The position numbers were made by a program, and so were the translations under genes. From Acidimicrobiaceae bacterium (GTDB lineage Bacteria > Actinomycetota > Acidimicrobiia > Acidimicrobiales > RAAP-2), in NCBI GenBank assembly GCA_003135595.1, contig PLCI01000051.1, positions 1,476 through 34,649 on the forward strand: DNA of 33,174 nucleotides. The letters are read 5' to 3'. Shown here piece after piece: positions 1 to 6,730 of the stretch (its first letter is position 1; every line of letters starts with the position of its first letter). The notes below the pieces were generated by a model that made no database searches, was not told the origin of the DNA, and was given only the letters and a program-made list of their open reading frames with translations.

Positions 1-408
1 TCGGTGCACGCGCCGAGCGAGCTCGTCGAGCTCGCCGTGCGGATCTTCACCGAAGACGTCGCGTCCGGGGACGCCACGCTGCTCGTCGAGATGATCGCGG
101 GCTCGGTCTCCAACCCAGAGCTGGGCGCGGCGGTCAAGGCGCGCGTCGAGCCGTGGAGCGAGTTCGCGACCGACGCGCTCGCGTCGGCGTTCGCGAGCTC
201 GCCCCTGCTCGGGATCGTCGGCGCCGACGAGCTCGCCTACTCGGTCGTCGCCCTCTACCTCGGACTCGAGCTCCTCAGCCACCTGGACGGCGACACCACC
301 AAGGCGATCGCCGTCTTCGATCGGGCGCGGAGCCTCGCCGCGCTCGCCGACGTCTTGGCCACCACGACGGCACCCGCGACCGACCCGCACAGGAAGGCAT
401 CCACGTGA
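1..408 (+). CDS. TetR/AcrR-family regulator, C-terminal part (cut by window edge)
   Basis: The frame is open from the first base, so the N-terminal helix-turn-helix lies outside the window and only about 135 residues are visible. What remains is an all-helical ligand-binding and dimerisation domain typical of TetR proteins: a segment around ELAVRIFTEDVASGD, then amphipathic helices ending in a long helix (SVVALYLGLELLSHLDGD) and an ARSLAALADVL tail. TetR proteins are usually repressors of neighbouring genes. The stop codon overlaps the GTG of the next gene (GTGA, 4 bp), so the two are translationally coupled, and the regulator probably controls its own operon with the reductase. The family call rests on fold and context because the DNA-binding half cannot be seen. 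Confidence 0.7.
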   Translation, partial: SVHAPSELVELAVRIFTEDVASGDATLLVEMIAGSVSNPELGAAVKARVEPWSEFATDALASAFASSPLLGIVGADELAYSVVALYLGLELLSHLDGDTTKAIAVFDRARSLAALADVLATTTAPATDPHRKAST

Positions 409-1364
409 CACCCAGCACCGAGGCCCGCGCGGCGAGCGGGGACGGACGCCAAGACGACACCGGCGTCGACACCGTGACGGGCGCGTTCAGCTACTCAGGC
501 CGTGCGATCGCCGCCGAGCTCACGGCACGTGGGCGCCGCGTCCGCACCCTCACGGCGCATCCACAGAGGGCGGTCGACACCGCGATCGAGGCGACGCCGC
601 TCGACTTCGACGACCCGCGCGGGCTCGCGGCGTCGCTCGAGGGCACCACGACGCTCTTCAACACCTACTGGGTCCGATTCGCCCACGGCACGACGACGCA
701 CGAGCGCGCCGTCGACAACACGAAGACCCTCTTCGCCGCCGCCAAGCAGGCAGGGGTCAGCAAGATCGTGCATGTCTCGATCCTGCACCCCTCGTCGTCG
801 TCGCCGTACCCGTACTTCCGCGGCAAGGCGCTCTGCGAGCGCGCGCTCGCAGAGTCGGGCGTTGCCTCGGCGGTCCTGCGCCCCTCGGTACTCTTCGACG
901 AGCACGGGGTGCTGCTCAACAACATCGCGTGGCTCCTTCGCCGCCTCCCGGTCTTCGCCGTCGGCGGGCGCGGCGACTACCGCGTGCGCCCGATCCACGT
1001 GGCGGACCTGGCGAGCCTCGCCGTGGACGCCGCGGGCTGGACCGAGGACCGGACCGTCGACGCGGTGGGGCCCGAGCGCCCGACCTTCAACGAGCTCGTG
1101 GGCGAGATCCGAGCCGCCGTGCAGAGCCGCGCGGCCATCGTGCACGTCCCGGGGCCTGCGCTCGTCCTCGGCTCACGGGTGCTCGGACTCGCCCTGCGCG
1201 ACGTGCTGCTCACGCGCGACGAGTACGCGTCCATGGCCGGGGGGCTCGCGGACTCCACGGCGCCCGCGACCGGTGCGACGAGCCTGTCGACGTGGCTGGG
1301 TGAGCACGCCGACGAGCTCGGCCGGACCTACGCGAGCGAGCTCGACCGGCACTTCCGCAGCTGA
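405..1364 (+). CDS. NAD(P)-binding NmrA-like / atypical SDR oxidoreductase
   Basis: A 319-residue Rossmann-fold protein. The N-terminal nucleotide-binding motif reads TGAFSYSGRAIA (about residues 25-36), a variant of the TGAxGxxG loop of atypical short-chain dehydrogenases. It is followed by an R-x-L-T strand end, an LDFDDP acidic strand, and FNTYWVRF then VSKIVHVSI in place of the classical catalytic strand. YPYFRGKALCERALAESG is the usual Y/K-containing helix of this family, and VLRPSVLF is the strand after it. Such proteins act as NAD(P)H-dependent reductases, epimerases or redox sensors; the substrate cannot be told from sequence. The chosen GTG overlaps the stop of the TetR gene by 4 bp. 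A longer upstream reading of the same frame exists but runs through that regulator. The gene ends one base before the convergent YbjN gene. Confidence 0.8.
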   Translation: MTPSTEARAASGDGRQDDTGVDTVTGAFSYSGRAIAAELTARGRRVRTLTAHPQRAVDTAIEATPLDFDDPRGLAASLEGTTTLFNTYWVRFAHGTTTHERAVDNTKTLFAAAKQAGVSKIVHVSILHPSSSSPYPYFRGKALCERALAESGVASAVLRPSVLFDEHGVLLNNIAWLLRRLPVFAVGGRGDYRVRPIHVADLASLAVDAAGWTEDRTVDAVGPERPTFNELVGEIRAAVQSRAAIVHVPGPALVLGSRVLGLALRDVLLTRDEYASMAGGLADSTAPATGATSLSTWLGEHADELGRTYASELDRHFRS

Positions 1365-1365
1365 C

Positions 1366-1854
1366 CTACCGGCGCGGCCGGCGTCGGTAGTGCGCGGGGA
1401 ACCCGAGCGACATCACCGTCGGGTACACCTCGTCGAGCTCGCCCACGATCGCGCCGCACAGCCGATCGAGCTCTTCGACATCGACGGACGCGGCCGGCAC
1501 GCGCGCGACGAGGTAGAGCCCCTGCTCGGGCCCGATCGCGTAGGCGGTGCCGAGCAGCGACGCGTTCCTCGCGAGCATGAGCGCGTAGATCTCGACGGCC
1601 GACTCGTCGGGCGCGGGCATGACCTCGGCCTCGGCAACCAGCGTGCGCTGCCCGAGCGTCAGCCAGATCGCGATCACGTCCTTTTCGGTGCCCTTGAAGC
1701 GCAGCACCCAGCGGTCGGTCGCGGTCCGGTCGGTCACGGCTCGGTGCTCGACGCCGAGCAGGTCCCCGGAGCCTTCCCACGCGAGCTCGAATGCCCCGAC
1801 TGCCGTGGTGACCGTCTCACGGTCGGCGTCCGCGGCGAGCGGCGCCTCGGGCAC
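1366..1854 (-). CDS. YbjN domain-containing protein
   Basis: A 162-residue cytoplasmic protein without signal peptide or membrane segment. It matches the YbjN family (type III secretion chaperone-like fold) in length and pattern: a central GTEKDVIAIWLTLGQR strand region, then LMLARNASLLGTAYAIG, the dimer-helix segment most conserved in this family, and a VEELDRLCGAIVGELDEVYP helix. The GTG start overlaps the stop of the upstream mshA gene by one base (TAGTG), so the two are probably co-translated. In mycobacteria a YbjN gene also sits beside mshA (Rv0487 next to Rv0486), which supports both calls. Its biochemical role is unknown. Confidence 0.8.
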   Translation of the reverse strand: MPEAPLAADADRETVTTAVGAFELAWEGSGDLLGVEHRAVTDRTATDRWVLRFKGTEKDVIAIWLTLGQRTLVAEAEVMPAPDESAVEIYALMLARNASLLGTAYAIGPEQGLYLVARVPAASVDVEELDRLCGAIVGELDEVYPTVMSLGFPAHYRRRPRR

Positions 1855-3071
1855 TAGGCGCAGCTGACGAGCCGAGACGCCCGGGTGGTGCGCACGATCG
1901 TGTCGAAGCGGGCCGCCGCGGCGCGCCACGTGTAGCGCTGGGCGCGGAGCACCGCGGCGGTCGACAGCCGCATGGCGAGGAGCGGGTCCGCCGTCACCCA
2001 CTCGACGGCGTCCGCCCAGGCCCGCGGGTCGCGCTCGGCGACGAGCAGCCCCGTCGTGCCGGCGTCGACGAGTGCGGCGAGGCCGCCGACGTCGGCTGCC
2101 ACGACGGGCGCGCCGCACGCAGACGCCTCGAGCGCGACAAGCCCGAAGGACTCCGCCATGGACGGGACGAGGCACGCGTCCGCGGCGCGGTAGTAGGTGC
2201 TCAAGAGCTCATGGGGCTGCGGCGCGACGAACTGGACTCGGCCCCGGCCGACGTCGCCGGCCTGCTCGTGCAGCGACGCCTCGTAGGCGTCGCCCGCGGG
2301 ACCGCTCGGTCCACCGACGACGACGAGCCGGTGGCTCCCCCCGCGGCGGGCGAGCTCGCCGAGCGTCGCGACCGCGAGGTCCGCGCCCTTCAGCTCTTGG
2401 AGTCGTCCGGCAAAGAGCAGCAGCGGCCCTTCGGGGTCGATGCCGAGCGCCCGACGCGCCTGCGTGCGGTCGCCGGGCCCGAAGTAGGCATGGTCGACGC
2501 CGAGCGGGACGACCGCGACGCGGTCAGCGTCGACGCCGAGCACGCCCGCCAGCTGGGCAGCCTCCACGTCGCAGCTCGCGAGCACGGCGTCGGCGCACGC
2601 GACAATGGCGTCCTCGGCGGCCGCCCGGGCGGGGTCCGCCGCGCCTCCAGCCTTGATCCGCTCGACGGTGTGGAACGTCACGAGCAGCGGCACGTCGAGC
2701 TCGTGCTTCAGGGCGTGCCCCGCGATGCCCGAGAGCCAGTAGTTGGCGTGGATCGCGCCGTAGCAGTCGGGGCTCTCGAGCATGCGAGCCAGGACGCCCT
2801 CGGTGAAGGCGTCGACGTGGGCGACCAGGTCGTGCTTGTCGAGCGGCCTCGGGGGCCCGGCGAGCACACGGTGCAGGCGCACGCCCGGCTCGATGTCGAC
2901 GACCGGCGATGCCGAGGGCGCCTCGAGGCGCGTGAAGACGTCGACGTCGTCACCTCGTCGGGCGAGCGCGGCCGCGAGCTCGCGCACGTAGACGTTCATG
3001 CCGCCGCCGTCGCCCGTCCCGGCCTGGGAGAGCGGCGAGGTGTGGAAACTCAGGACGGCGAGGCGCGCCAT
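1854..3071 (-). CDS. mshA: D-inositol-3-phosphate glycosyltransferase (mycothiol biosynthesis)
   Basis: A GT4 family glycosyltransferase of 405 residues. MshA transfers GlcNAc from UDP-GlcNAc to 1-L-myo-inositol-1-phosphate, the first step of mycothiol synthesis in the cytoplasm. The N-terminus carries the MshA signature HTSPLSQAGTGDGGGMNVYV (residues 10-29), which binds UDP and inositol phosphate. Also visible are PLDKHDLVAH, HANYWLSG, TFHTVERIKAG, GRLQELKGADLA (the Arg/Lys that hold the diphosphate) and the E-x7-E motif AESFGLVALEAS (E307 and E315). It is slightly shorter than the mycobacterial enzyme. The ATG at 3071 begins the canonical MARLAVLSFHTSP. It lies downstream of the XRE regulator and just upstream of the YbjN gene, all on one strand. 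Confidence 0.93.
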   Translation of the reverse strand: MARLAVLSFHTSPLSQAGTGDGGGMNVYVRELAAALARRGDDVDVFTRLEAPSASPVVDIEPGVRLHRVLAGPPRPLDKHDLVAHVDAFTEGVLARMLESPDCYGAIHANYWLSGIAGHALKHELDVPLLVTFHTVERIKAGGAADPARAAAEDAIVACADAVLASCDVEAAQLAGVLGVDADRVAVVPLGVDHAYFGPGDRTQARRALGIDPEGPLLLFAGRLQELKGADLAVATLGELARRGGSHRLVVVGGPSGPAGDAYEASLHEQAGDVGRGRVQFVAPQPHELLSTYYRAADACLVPSMAESFGLVALEASACGAPVVAADVGGLAALVDAGTTGLLVAERDPRAWADAVEWVTADPLLAMRLSTAAVLRAQRYTWRAAAARFDTIVRTTRASRLVSCA

Positions 3072-3083
3072 GGGAGCGAGAGC

Positions 3084-3482
3084 CTACCGGCGGGTCTTGG
3101 GCTCGCCCTCGGGCACAGGGTCGCCAGGTTCCTCGGGCGGCGGCGTGCCGACGAACGAGTGGTACACGCCGAGCATCGCCTCCTTCTGGGCACGCGTCAT
3201 CCGATGGTCGTGCAGGATCGCGTCCTCGAGCCCCTCGCGGTGACGCGGGTCGAGAATGCCCGCGCGCACGTAGAGCGTCTCGGCGGAGATCTTGAGGCCC
3301 TTCGCGATCTGCTGGAGGATCTCGGCCGACGGGCGGCGAAGTCCGCGCTCGATCTGGCTCAGGTACGGGTTCGACACCTCGGCGAGCTCACTCAGGCGCC
3401 GCACCGAGAGTCGCGCGTTCTCGCGCTGCTCGCGGATGAACGCGCCCAGCTCGGCGAGTCGGTCGGTCGTCTCCCTCGGCAC
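3084..3482 (-). CDS. XRE-family helix-turn-helix transcriptional regulator
   Basis: A 132-residue DNA-binding protein. The HTH lies at about residues 10-65: LGAFIREQRENARLSVRRLS (first helices), LAEVSNPYLSQIERGLRRPS (turn and recognition helix) and EILQQIAKGLKISAETLY. The rest is a charged helical tail (RHREGLEDAILHDHRMTRAQ) ending in a Pro/Glu-rich region. It sits between sodX and mshA on the same strand, 9 bp from sodX and 12 bp from mshA, so one transcript is likely. Its target is unknown. The perfect palindrome in the sodX-sodN gap, 400 bp upstream, is the obvious candidate site, but this is inference. Confidence 0.88.
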   Translation of the reverse strand: MPRETTDRLAELGAFIREQRENARLSVRRLSELAEVSNPYLSQIERGLRRPSAEILQQIAKGLKISAETLYVRAGILDPRHREGLEDAILHDHRMTRAQKEAMLGVYHSFVGTPPPEEPGDPVPEGEPKTRR

Positions 3483-3491
3483 GGCGCGAGC

Positions 3492-3866
3492 CTACGTCCC
3501 CTCTCCGTGGGCGTATCTGCGAACGACGAGATGACGGATCGCACTGACGGGCACCGCACCGAAGTGCCTCGAGTCCGTCGATGCGGCCTCGTTGTCGCCC
3601 TCGACCGTGGCGGATCCCTCGTCGATCGAAGCGACGCGCTTGACGAGCCGGCGACCCGGGGACGTCGGGTCGCTAAGTGCGACGAGGTCGCCGACGCGGA
3701 GCGGGCGGCAGCGCCGGACCACCAGCAGCCGGTCGCCCGAGATGAATGTCGGCGCCATCGACGAGCCGACCACCTCGACGCGCTCCAAGCCCCAGGCGGC
3801 GAGCGCGGCGATCGCCGCGAGCAGTTCGCCCGCCTGGACCCAGGTCCGCGTCGCTAACCTCGGCAC
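3492..3866 (-). CDS. sodX: Nickel-type superoxide dismutase maturation protease (S26 family)
   Basis: A 124-residue signal-peptidase-I-like serine protease. A hydrophobic N-terminal helix (AGELLAAIAALAAWGL) precedes the catalytic serine in VEVVGSSMAPTF (S36). The general-base lysine is in RRLVKRV (K76). The conserved S26 box EGDNEAASTDSRHFGAV lies near the C-terminus. SodX proteins remove the short N-terminal propeptide of NiSOD so that the new terminal His and the two Cys can bind nickel. The divergent neighbour is exactly such a NiSOD, with start codons only 55 bp apart, which makes this role nearly certain. The start is GTG at 3866; no better in-frame start precedes the helix. Confidence 0.92.
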   Translation of the reverse strand: MPRLATRTWVQAGELLAAIAALAAWGLERVEVVGSSMAPTFISGDRLLVVRRCRPLRVGDLVALSDPTSPGRRLVKRVASIDEGSATVEGDNEAASTDSRHFGAVPVSAIRHLVVRRYAHGEGT

Positions 3867-3880
3867 AACTCCATCGAATC

Positions 3881-3896
3881 GCGGTCACGTGACCGC
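3881..3896. promoter_or_regulatory. Perfect 16-bp palindrome between divergent sodX and sodN (candidate operator)
   Basis: The sequence GCGGTCACGTGACCGC is identical to its reverse complement over all 16 bases. It lies in the 55-bp gap between the sodX and sodN starts, 14 bp from the sodX GTG and 25 bp from the chosen sodN ATG. Its position fits an operator shared by both promoters. It does not resemble the TTGCAA-type half sites of the Streptomyces nickel regulator Nur. The binding protein is unknown. Confidence 0.6.
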
Positions 3897-3921
3897 CGCA
3901 ACTCGACGAAAGGCCATGACC

Positions 3922-4338
3922 ATGTCGCTGCTTGATGCCTCGCTCCGGATGCTCGACCACCTCACGCCTCCCCGACACGTCCACGCGCACTGCGACCTGC
4001 CCTGCGGCGTCTATGACCCGGCCCAGGCGAGGATCGAGGCCCAGAGCGTGAAAGCGGTCATGGAGAAGTACGCCGCCTCGAACGACGCGGACTTCAAGGT
4101 CCGCGCCACGATGATCAAAGAGGAGCGCGCCGACCTCGTGAAGCACCACCTCTGGGTCTTGTGGACCGACTACTTCAAGCCCGAGCACCTCGCGGCTCAC
4201 CCACAGCTCCACGAGCTGTTCTGGAAGGCGACCAAGACGGCCGGCGATGCGAAGAAAACGAACGACGTCGCGGTCGGCGATCGCCTCCTGGCCGAGATCG
4301 ACGAGATCGCCGAGATCTTCTGGGCGACCAAGAAGTAG
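3922..4338 (+). CDS. sodN: Nickel-dependent superoxide dismutase
   Basis: NiSOD converts superoxide to oxygen and hydrogen peroxide. The mature N-terminus is unmistakable: HCDLPCGVYDPAQARIEAQS, with the His1, Cys2 and Cys6 nickel-hook ligands directly after a propeptide ending in HVHA. The mature chain is 116 residues, a four-helix bundle of the family's usual size. Two in-frame ATGs exist. The one at 3922 lies 8 bp after the ribosome site GAAAGG, whereas that at 3916 is only 2 bp away, so 3922 is preferred, giving a 22-residue propeptide and 138 residues in total. The propeptide is longer than the roughly 14 residues known in Streptomyces. The protein probably acts in the cytoplasm after cleavage by SodX, encoded divergently. 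Confidence 0.96.
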   Translation: MSLLDASLRMLDHLTPPRHVHAHCDLPCGVYDPAQARIEAQSVKAVMEKYAASNDADFKVRATMIKEERADLVKHHLWVLWTDYFKPEHLAAHPQLHELFWKATKTAGDAKKTNDVAVGDRLLAEIDEIAEIFWATKK

Positions 4339-4344
4339 CGAGGA

Positions 4345-4527
4345 CTACTCGGCGCGGTGTTCGTCGCAGCCCCGCTGCGTCGGGTGCGCGCTCAGCGTCT
4401 CGTCGCTGAGCGGCGCCCCGCACACCTCGCACGCCCGGTAGGTCCCCTCGGAGAGCCGAACGAGCGCTCGGTCGACGTCATCGAGCAGCGCCGTGGCTTC
4501 GTCGATGACCTCCGGGCGCGCGTCCAC
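4345..4527 (-). CDS. Small DksA/TraR-type zinc-finger protein
   Basis: A 60-residue protein with an N-terminal helix (EVIDEATALLDDVDRALVRL) followed by GTYRACEVCGAPLSDETLSA and a final C-D-E-H. This matches the compact C-terminal zinc-finger half of DksA/TraR proteins. The ligands are probably C33, C36 and C54 with H57 in place of the usual fourth Cys. It lacks the long coiled coil that full DksA inserts into the RNA polymerase secondary channel, so a direct polymerase role is uncertain. It starts with GTG. It is convergent with sodN, with a 6-bp gap, and lies downstream of the ECF operon, separated from it by the hairpin at 4538-4560. Confidence 0.75.
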   Translation of the reverse strand: MDARPEVIDEATALLDDVDRALVRLSEGTYRACEVCGAPLSDETLSAHPTQRGCDEHRAE

Positions 4528-4537
4528 GGTCCGATGG

Positions 4538-4560
4538 TACTGAGGGGCGTCCCCTCAGTA
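4538..4560 (-). terminator. Perfect 10-bp hairpin at the end of the ECF operon
   Basis: TACTGAGGGG and CCCCTCAGTA form a perfect 10-bp stem around a 3-nt CGT loop. The stop codon of the 435-residue membrane protein (4555-4557) lies inside the stem. The hairpin falls 11 bp before the GTG of the zinc-finger gene. There is no T-run on either side, so it could be a weak terminator, an RNA-stability element or a protein-binding site. Confidence 0.5.
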
Positions 4561-5862
4561 GACCATCGGGCAGGCCTGGAGCTGCACGTACTGGGAGTCG
4601 ACGGCGATCACGTTTGCCGTGTAGGTGTCGCCGGGCGACACCGTCGTCCCGGTCTCAGGACCTGAGAGCGCCCACGAGGGGAGGAGCCAGCTCGTCCCGT
4701 CGGTGAGCGAGTAGGTCGCGAGCTGCATCGTTGCCTGGTTGATGTTGACGTTGATCACGGGCTCAGGGATCGTCGTGGGCGGGGTCGTCGGCGGGGTCGT
4801 GACCGGCGGGGAGGCGCTGCCGACCGGGCCTGAGGACGGCGCGCCGCCGGGCGCGGAGCCCGACGAAGACCCGGACGAGTTCGTTGTCCCGGTGGACGGC
4901 GCGACACCCATCGGCATGATGCCGCCGCAGAAGACGAAGCCGTTGTGCGCGATGACCACGTTGACGGCATCGGTCTGGGAGATCGTCGGGTACGTCGATT
5001 GCGCCGTGGCGGTCACGAACTCGCCGCTCACCGAATTTTTCACGCTGTTCGGCCCGTACGAGACGTAGAAGCTCTGGTCGGTCGACAGCCCGTCGACGAG
5101 AATCGGGATCGAGACGTCGACTTCGGTGCCGTAGTTCGACACCGACGGCGTCCCGAGGTCGTTCGAGACTCCCAGGGTCGTCTCGAACAATGTCAGTGCG
5201 TCCTGTGCGGCCTGGTCGTTCGTCGGGAGCGGTCCCGTCGGGTCCGTGGGCGCCGTCGTGGTGCCGCCCGGCGACGTCGTCACGGTGGGTGTCGCGCTCG
5301 AGAAGTACCAGTTGACGATCCCGTTGGACGTGTAGGTCGAGACGTCGGGGCCGTTGTCGGGGCCCACCTGGTACGAGCCGCCGCCGAGCGAGGTCACGTC
5401 ACCGGACACGCCAAGCTCCTGTGCGATCTGGCTCGCCGCCGTCGCGGCGTCGATGCTCGACGACAGCACGTACGCCGTGCCCGAGCCTTGGGAGGAAGAG
5501 AGGCTCGGGTCGGCCGTGAAGTTGAAGGTCTCGTACGGGATCATCATCGCGCCGAAGCCCTGCTTTGACGCGCCGGGCTTGGTGGGGCCTGCGCTGTGGG
5601 TGCTCCCGAGGGCGATGATCGGGAGGTTCTGCGCCGCGGACTGGATGCCCAAGATGCCGGCGATCACGAGGCCACCGGAGCCCACGAGTGCGCCGAGCGA
5701 CGCGAACTGGAAGTGGCGCCATGTCCACGTCTTCGGCATCGGGGTCATGGCGTGGCGCGAGACTCGCTCGAGCGCGCCCTCGGTCATCGGTGCGACCTGG
5801 GCTGCGGGATCGACAGCGGCGATCCTCGACAGCAATTCGTCATGACCATTGAGACGCTCCAT
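4555..5862 (-). CDS. Membrane-anchored protein encoded after an ECF sigma factor
   Basis: A 435-residue protein not recognised as a named family. Residues 1-50 are cytoplasmic (MERLNGHDELLSRIAAVDPA onward). One membrane segment follows at about 53-75 (FASLGALVGSGGLVIAGILGI). The rest is a Ser/Thr/Gly-rich extracytoplasmic region with a TPPTTPPTT linker and a C-terminal domain ending in QACPMVY. Only two Cys are evident (FVFCGG and QACP), which could pair outside the cell. The start ATG has a near-ideal AGGAGG ribosome site and lies 20 bp after the sigma stop, so the two form an operon. The topology (short cytoplasmic N-terminus, one TM, large outer domain) is that of many membrane anti-sigma factors, but no ZAS zinc motif is present; a regulatory role is inference. 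Confidence 0.7.
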   Translation of the reverse strand: MERLNGHDELLSRIAAVDPAAQVAPMTEGALERVSRHAMTPMPKTWTWRHFQFASLGALVGSGGLVIAGILGIQSAAQNLPIIALGSTHSAGPTKPGASKQGFGAMMIPYETFNFTADPSLSSSQGSGTAYVLSSSIDAATAASQIAQELGVSGDVTSLGGGSYQVGPDNGPDVSTYTSNGIVNWYFSSATPTVTTSPGGTTTAPTDPTGPLPTNDQAAQDALTLFETTLGVSNDLGTPSVSNYGTEVDVSIPILVDGLSTDQSFYVSYGPNSVKNSVSGEFVTATAQSTYPTISQTDAVNVVIAHNGFVFCGGIMPMGVAPSTGTTNSSGSSSGSAPGGAPSSGPVGSASPPVTTPPTTPPTTIPEPVINVNINQATMQLATYSLTDGTSWLLPSWALSGPETGTTVSPGDTYTANVIAVDSQYVQLQACPMVY

Positions 5863-5882
5863 TGCGTCCTCCTCTTGTGCGA

Positions 5883-6419
5883 CTACCCGGTACCTGTTGC
5901 GTACGCGGCGAGACTTTCCTGTGAATCCTCAGCGAGAATCGCCAGCAGATGTGCCTTCGCCTTGGAGAGTCGGATGGCCGCGGCGTTGACGGACACGTCG
6001 AGGGCGATGGCCAGCTCGTCGGGTCCTAAGCCTTCCCACGCAGTGAGGAGGAGCGCCTCGCGCTCCTTGTCGGGCAGTCGATCCAGCGCCTCGCGGAGTC
6101 CCATGTCCGCGATGGCCACGTCCTCGGCCGCCGGAGCAGCCGCTCGCGGTCGAATCGGCGCGATGATGCGATCCCGGCGAGTGCTTCGGTGCCGCGCGTT
6201 GGAGAGTCGGTGTTTGGCGACGCCGAAGAGCCACGGTGCCTCCGCACCAACGGGGATGTCGTCGAGCCGCAGCCAGGCCACCGCCATAACGTCTGCCAGG
6301 AGGTCCTCGGCGTCGTTCGCGTCGCTCACCACGTGGCGGCGACGGATGTAGCGGTGCACGGCGTCGCCGTGGTCGCGGACGAGCCGAGAGAATCGTGCCT
6401 CCCGGTCCGTCTCGGTCAT
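5883..6419 (-). CDS. ECF (extracytoplasmic function) RNA polymerase sigma factor
   Basis: A 178-residue sigma-70 family protein with only regions 2 and 4. Region 2 spans about residues 8-80, with HRYIRRRHVVSDANDAEDLL (region 2.1-2.2) and PWLFGVAKHRLSNARH (2.3-2.4). Region 4 spans about 108-162, with LREALDRLPDKEREALLLT and a helix-turn-helix ELAIALDVSVNAAAIRLSKA. It directs polymerase to a small regulon, usually in response to envelope stress. The frame is open further upstream, but the ATG at 6419 begins the conserved domain and follows AAGGTGAGGG, so the upstream extension is left out. It is followed by the membrane protein gene 20 bp downstream. Confidence 0.92.
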   Translation of the reverse strand: MTETDREARFSRLVRDHGDAVHRYIRRRHVVSDANDAEDLLADVMAVAWLRLDDIPVGAEAPWLFGVAKHRLSNARHRSTRRDRIIAPIRPRAAAPAAEDVAIADMGLREALDRLPDKEREALLLTAWEGLGPDELAIALDVSVNAAAIRLSKAKAHLLAILAEDSQESLAAYATGTG

Positions 6420-6730
6420 AACCCTCACCTTCGCGAGTCTGCAGCGTCTCTCTGTCCCTGTCGGGACTCGGCCGCAACTTTCCACAAAGTCTCCAGTGTG
6501 TGCGCCGTGGGCCGGCGGACCGGTCACGCCGGATGAGATCGCACCCCGGCAGCCGGCCCGGCACAGGGGGGTGCTGCGTTCTCCGGCGCCGAGCGAAAGG
6601 GCCGTTCAATAGTTGAAGCAACTTCACCTGAATCGTCGCGAACATCCGGGAGCCCCGGGGGCCGACTGCATGAATAATTCGTTATTGTCACCCGAACCGC
6701 CTCAAACTCGAGGCTCAGCGGGAGGGCAAC
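6420..6730. other. Divergent intergenic region, ECF operon / FG-GAP gene
   Basis: No gene is supported in these 311 bp between divergent genes. Two small hairpins are visible: TGAAG-CAA-CTTCA at 6614-6626 and the AT-rich AATAA-TTCG-TTATT at 6673-6686. The second half is locally AT-richer, as expected of a promoter. No convincing ECF-type -35/-10 pair with proper spacing was found on either strand. Confidence 0.5.

Noticed and set aside
502..1857. Long + strand open frame overlapping the reductase and YbjN genes
   Set aside because: Its product is Arg/Ser-rich without motifs; it is a high-GC shadow of the two real genes.
2211..3857. 548-codon open frame opposite mshA, the XRE gene and sodX
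   Set aside because: It is antisense to three well-supported genes and reads as charged low-complexity sequence with no domain.
6619..6640. ECF-type promoter (AAC...CGTC) before the FG-GAP gene
   Set aside because: The elements are only about 11 bp apart, too close for an ECF promoter.
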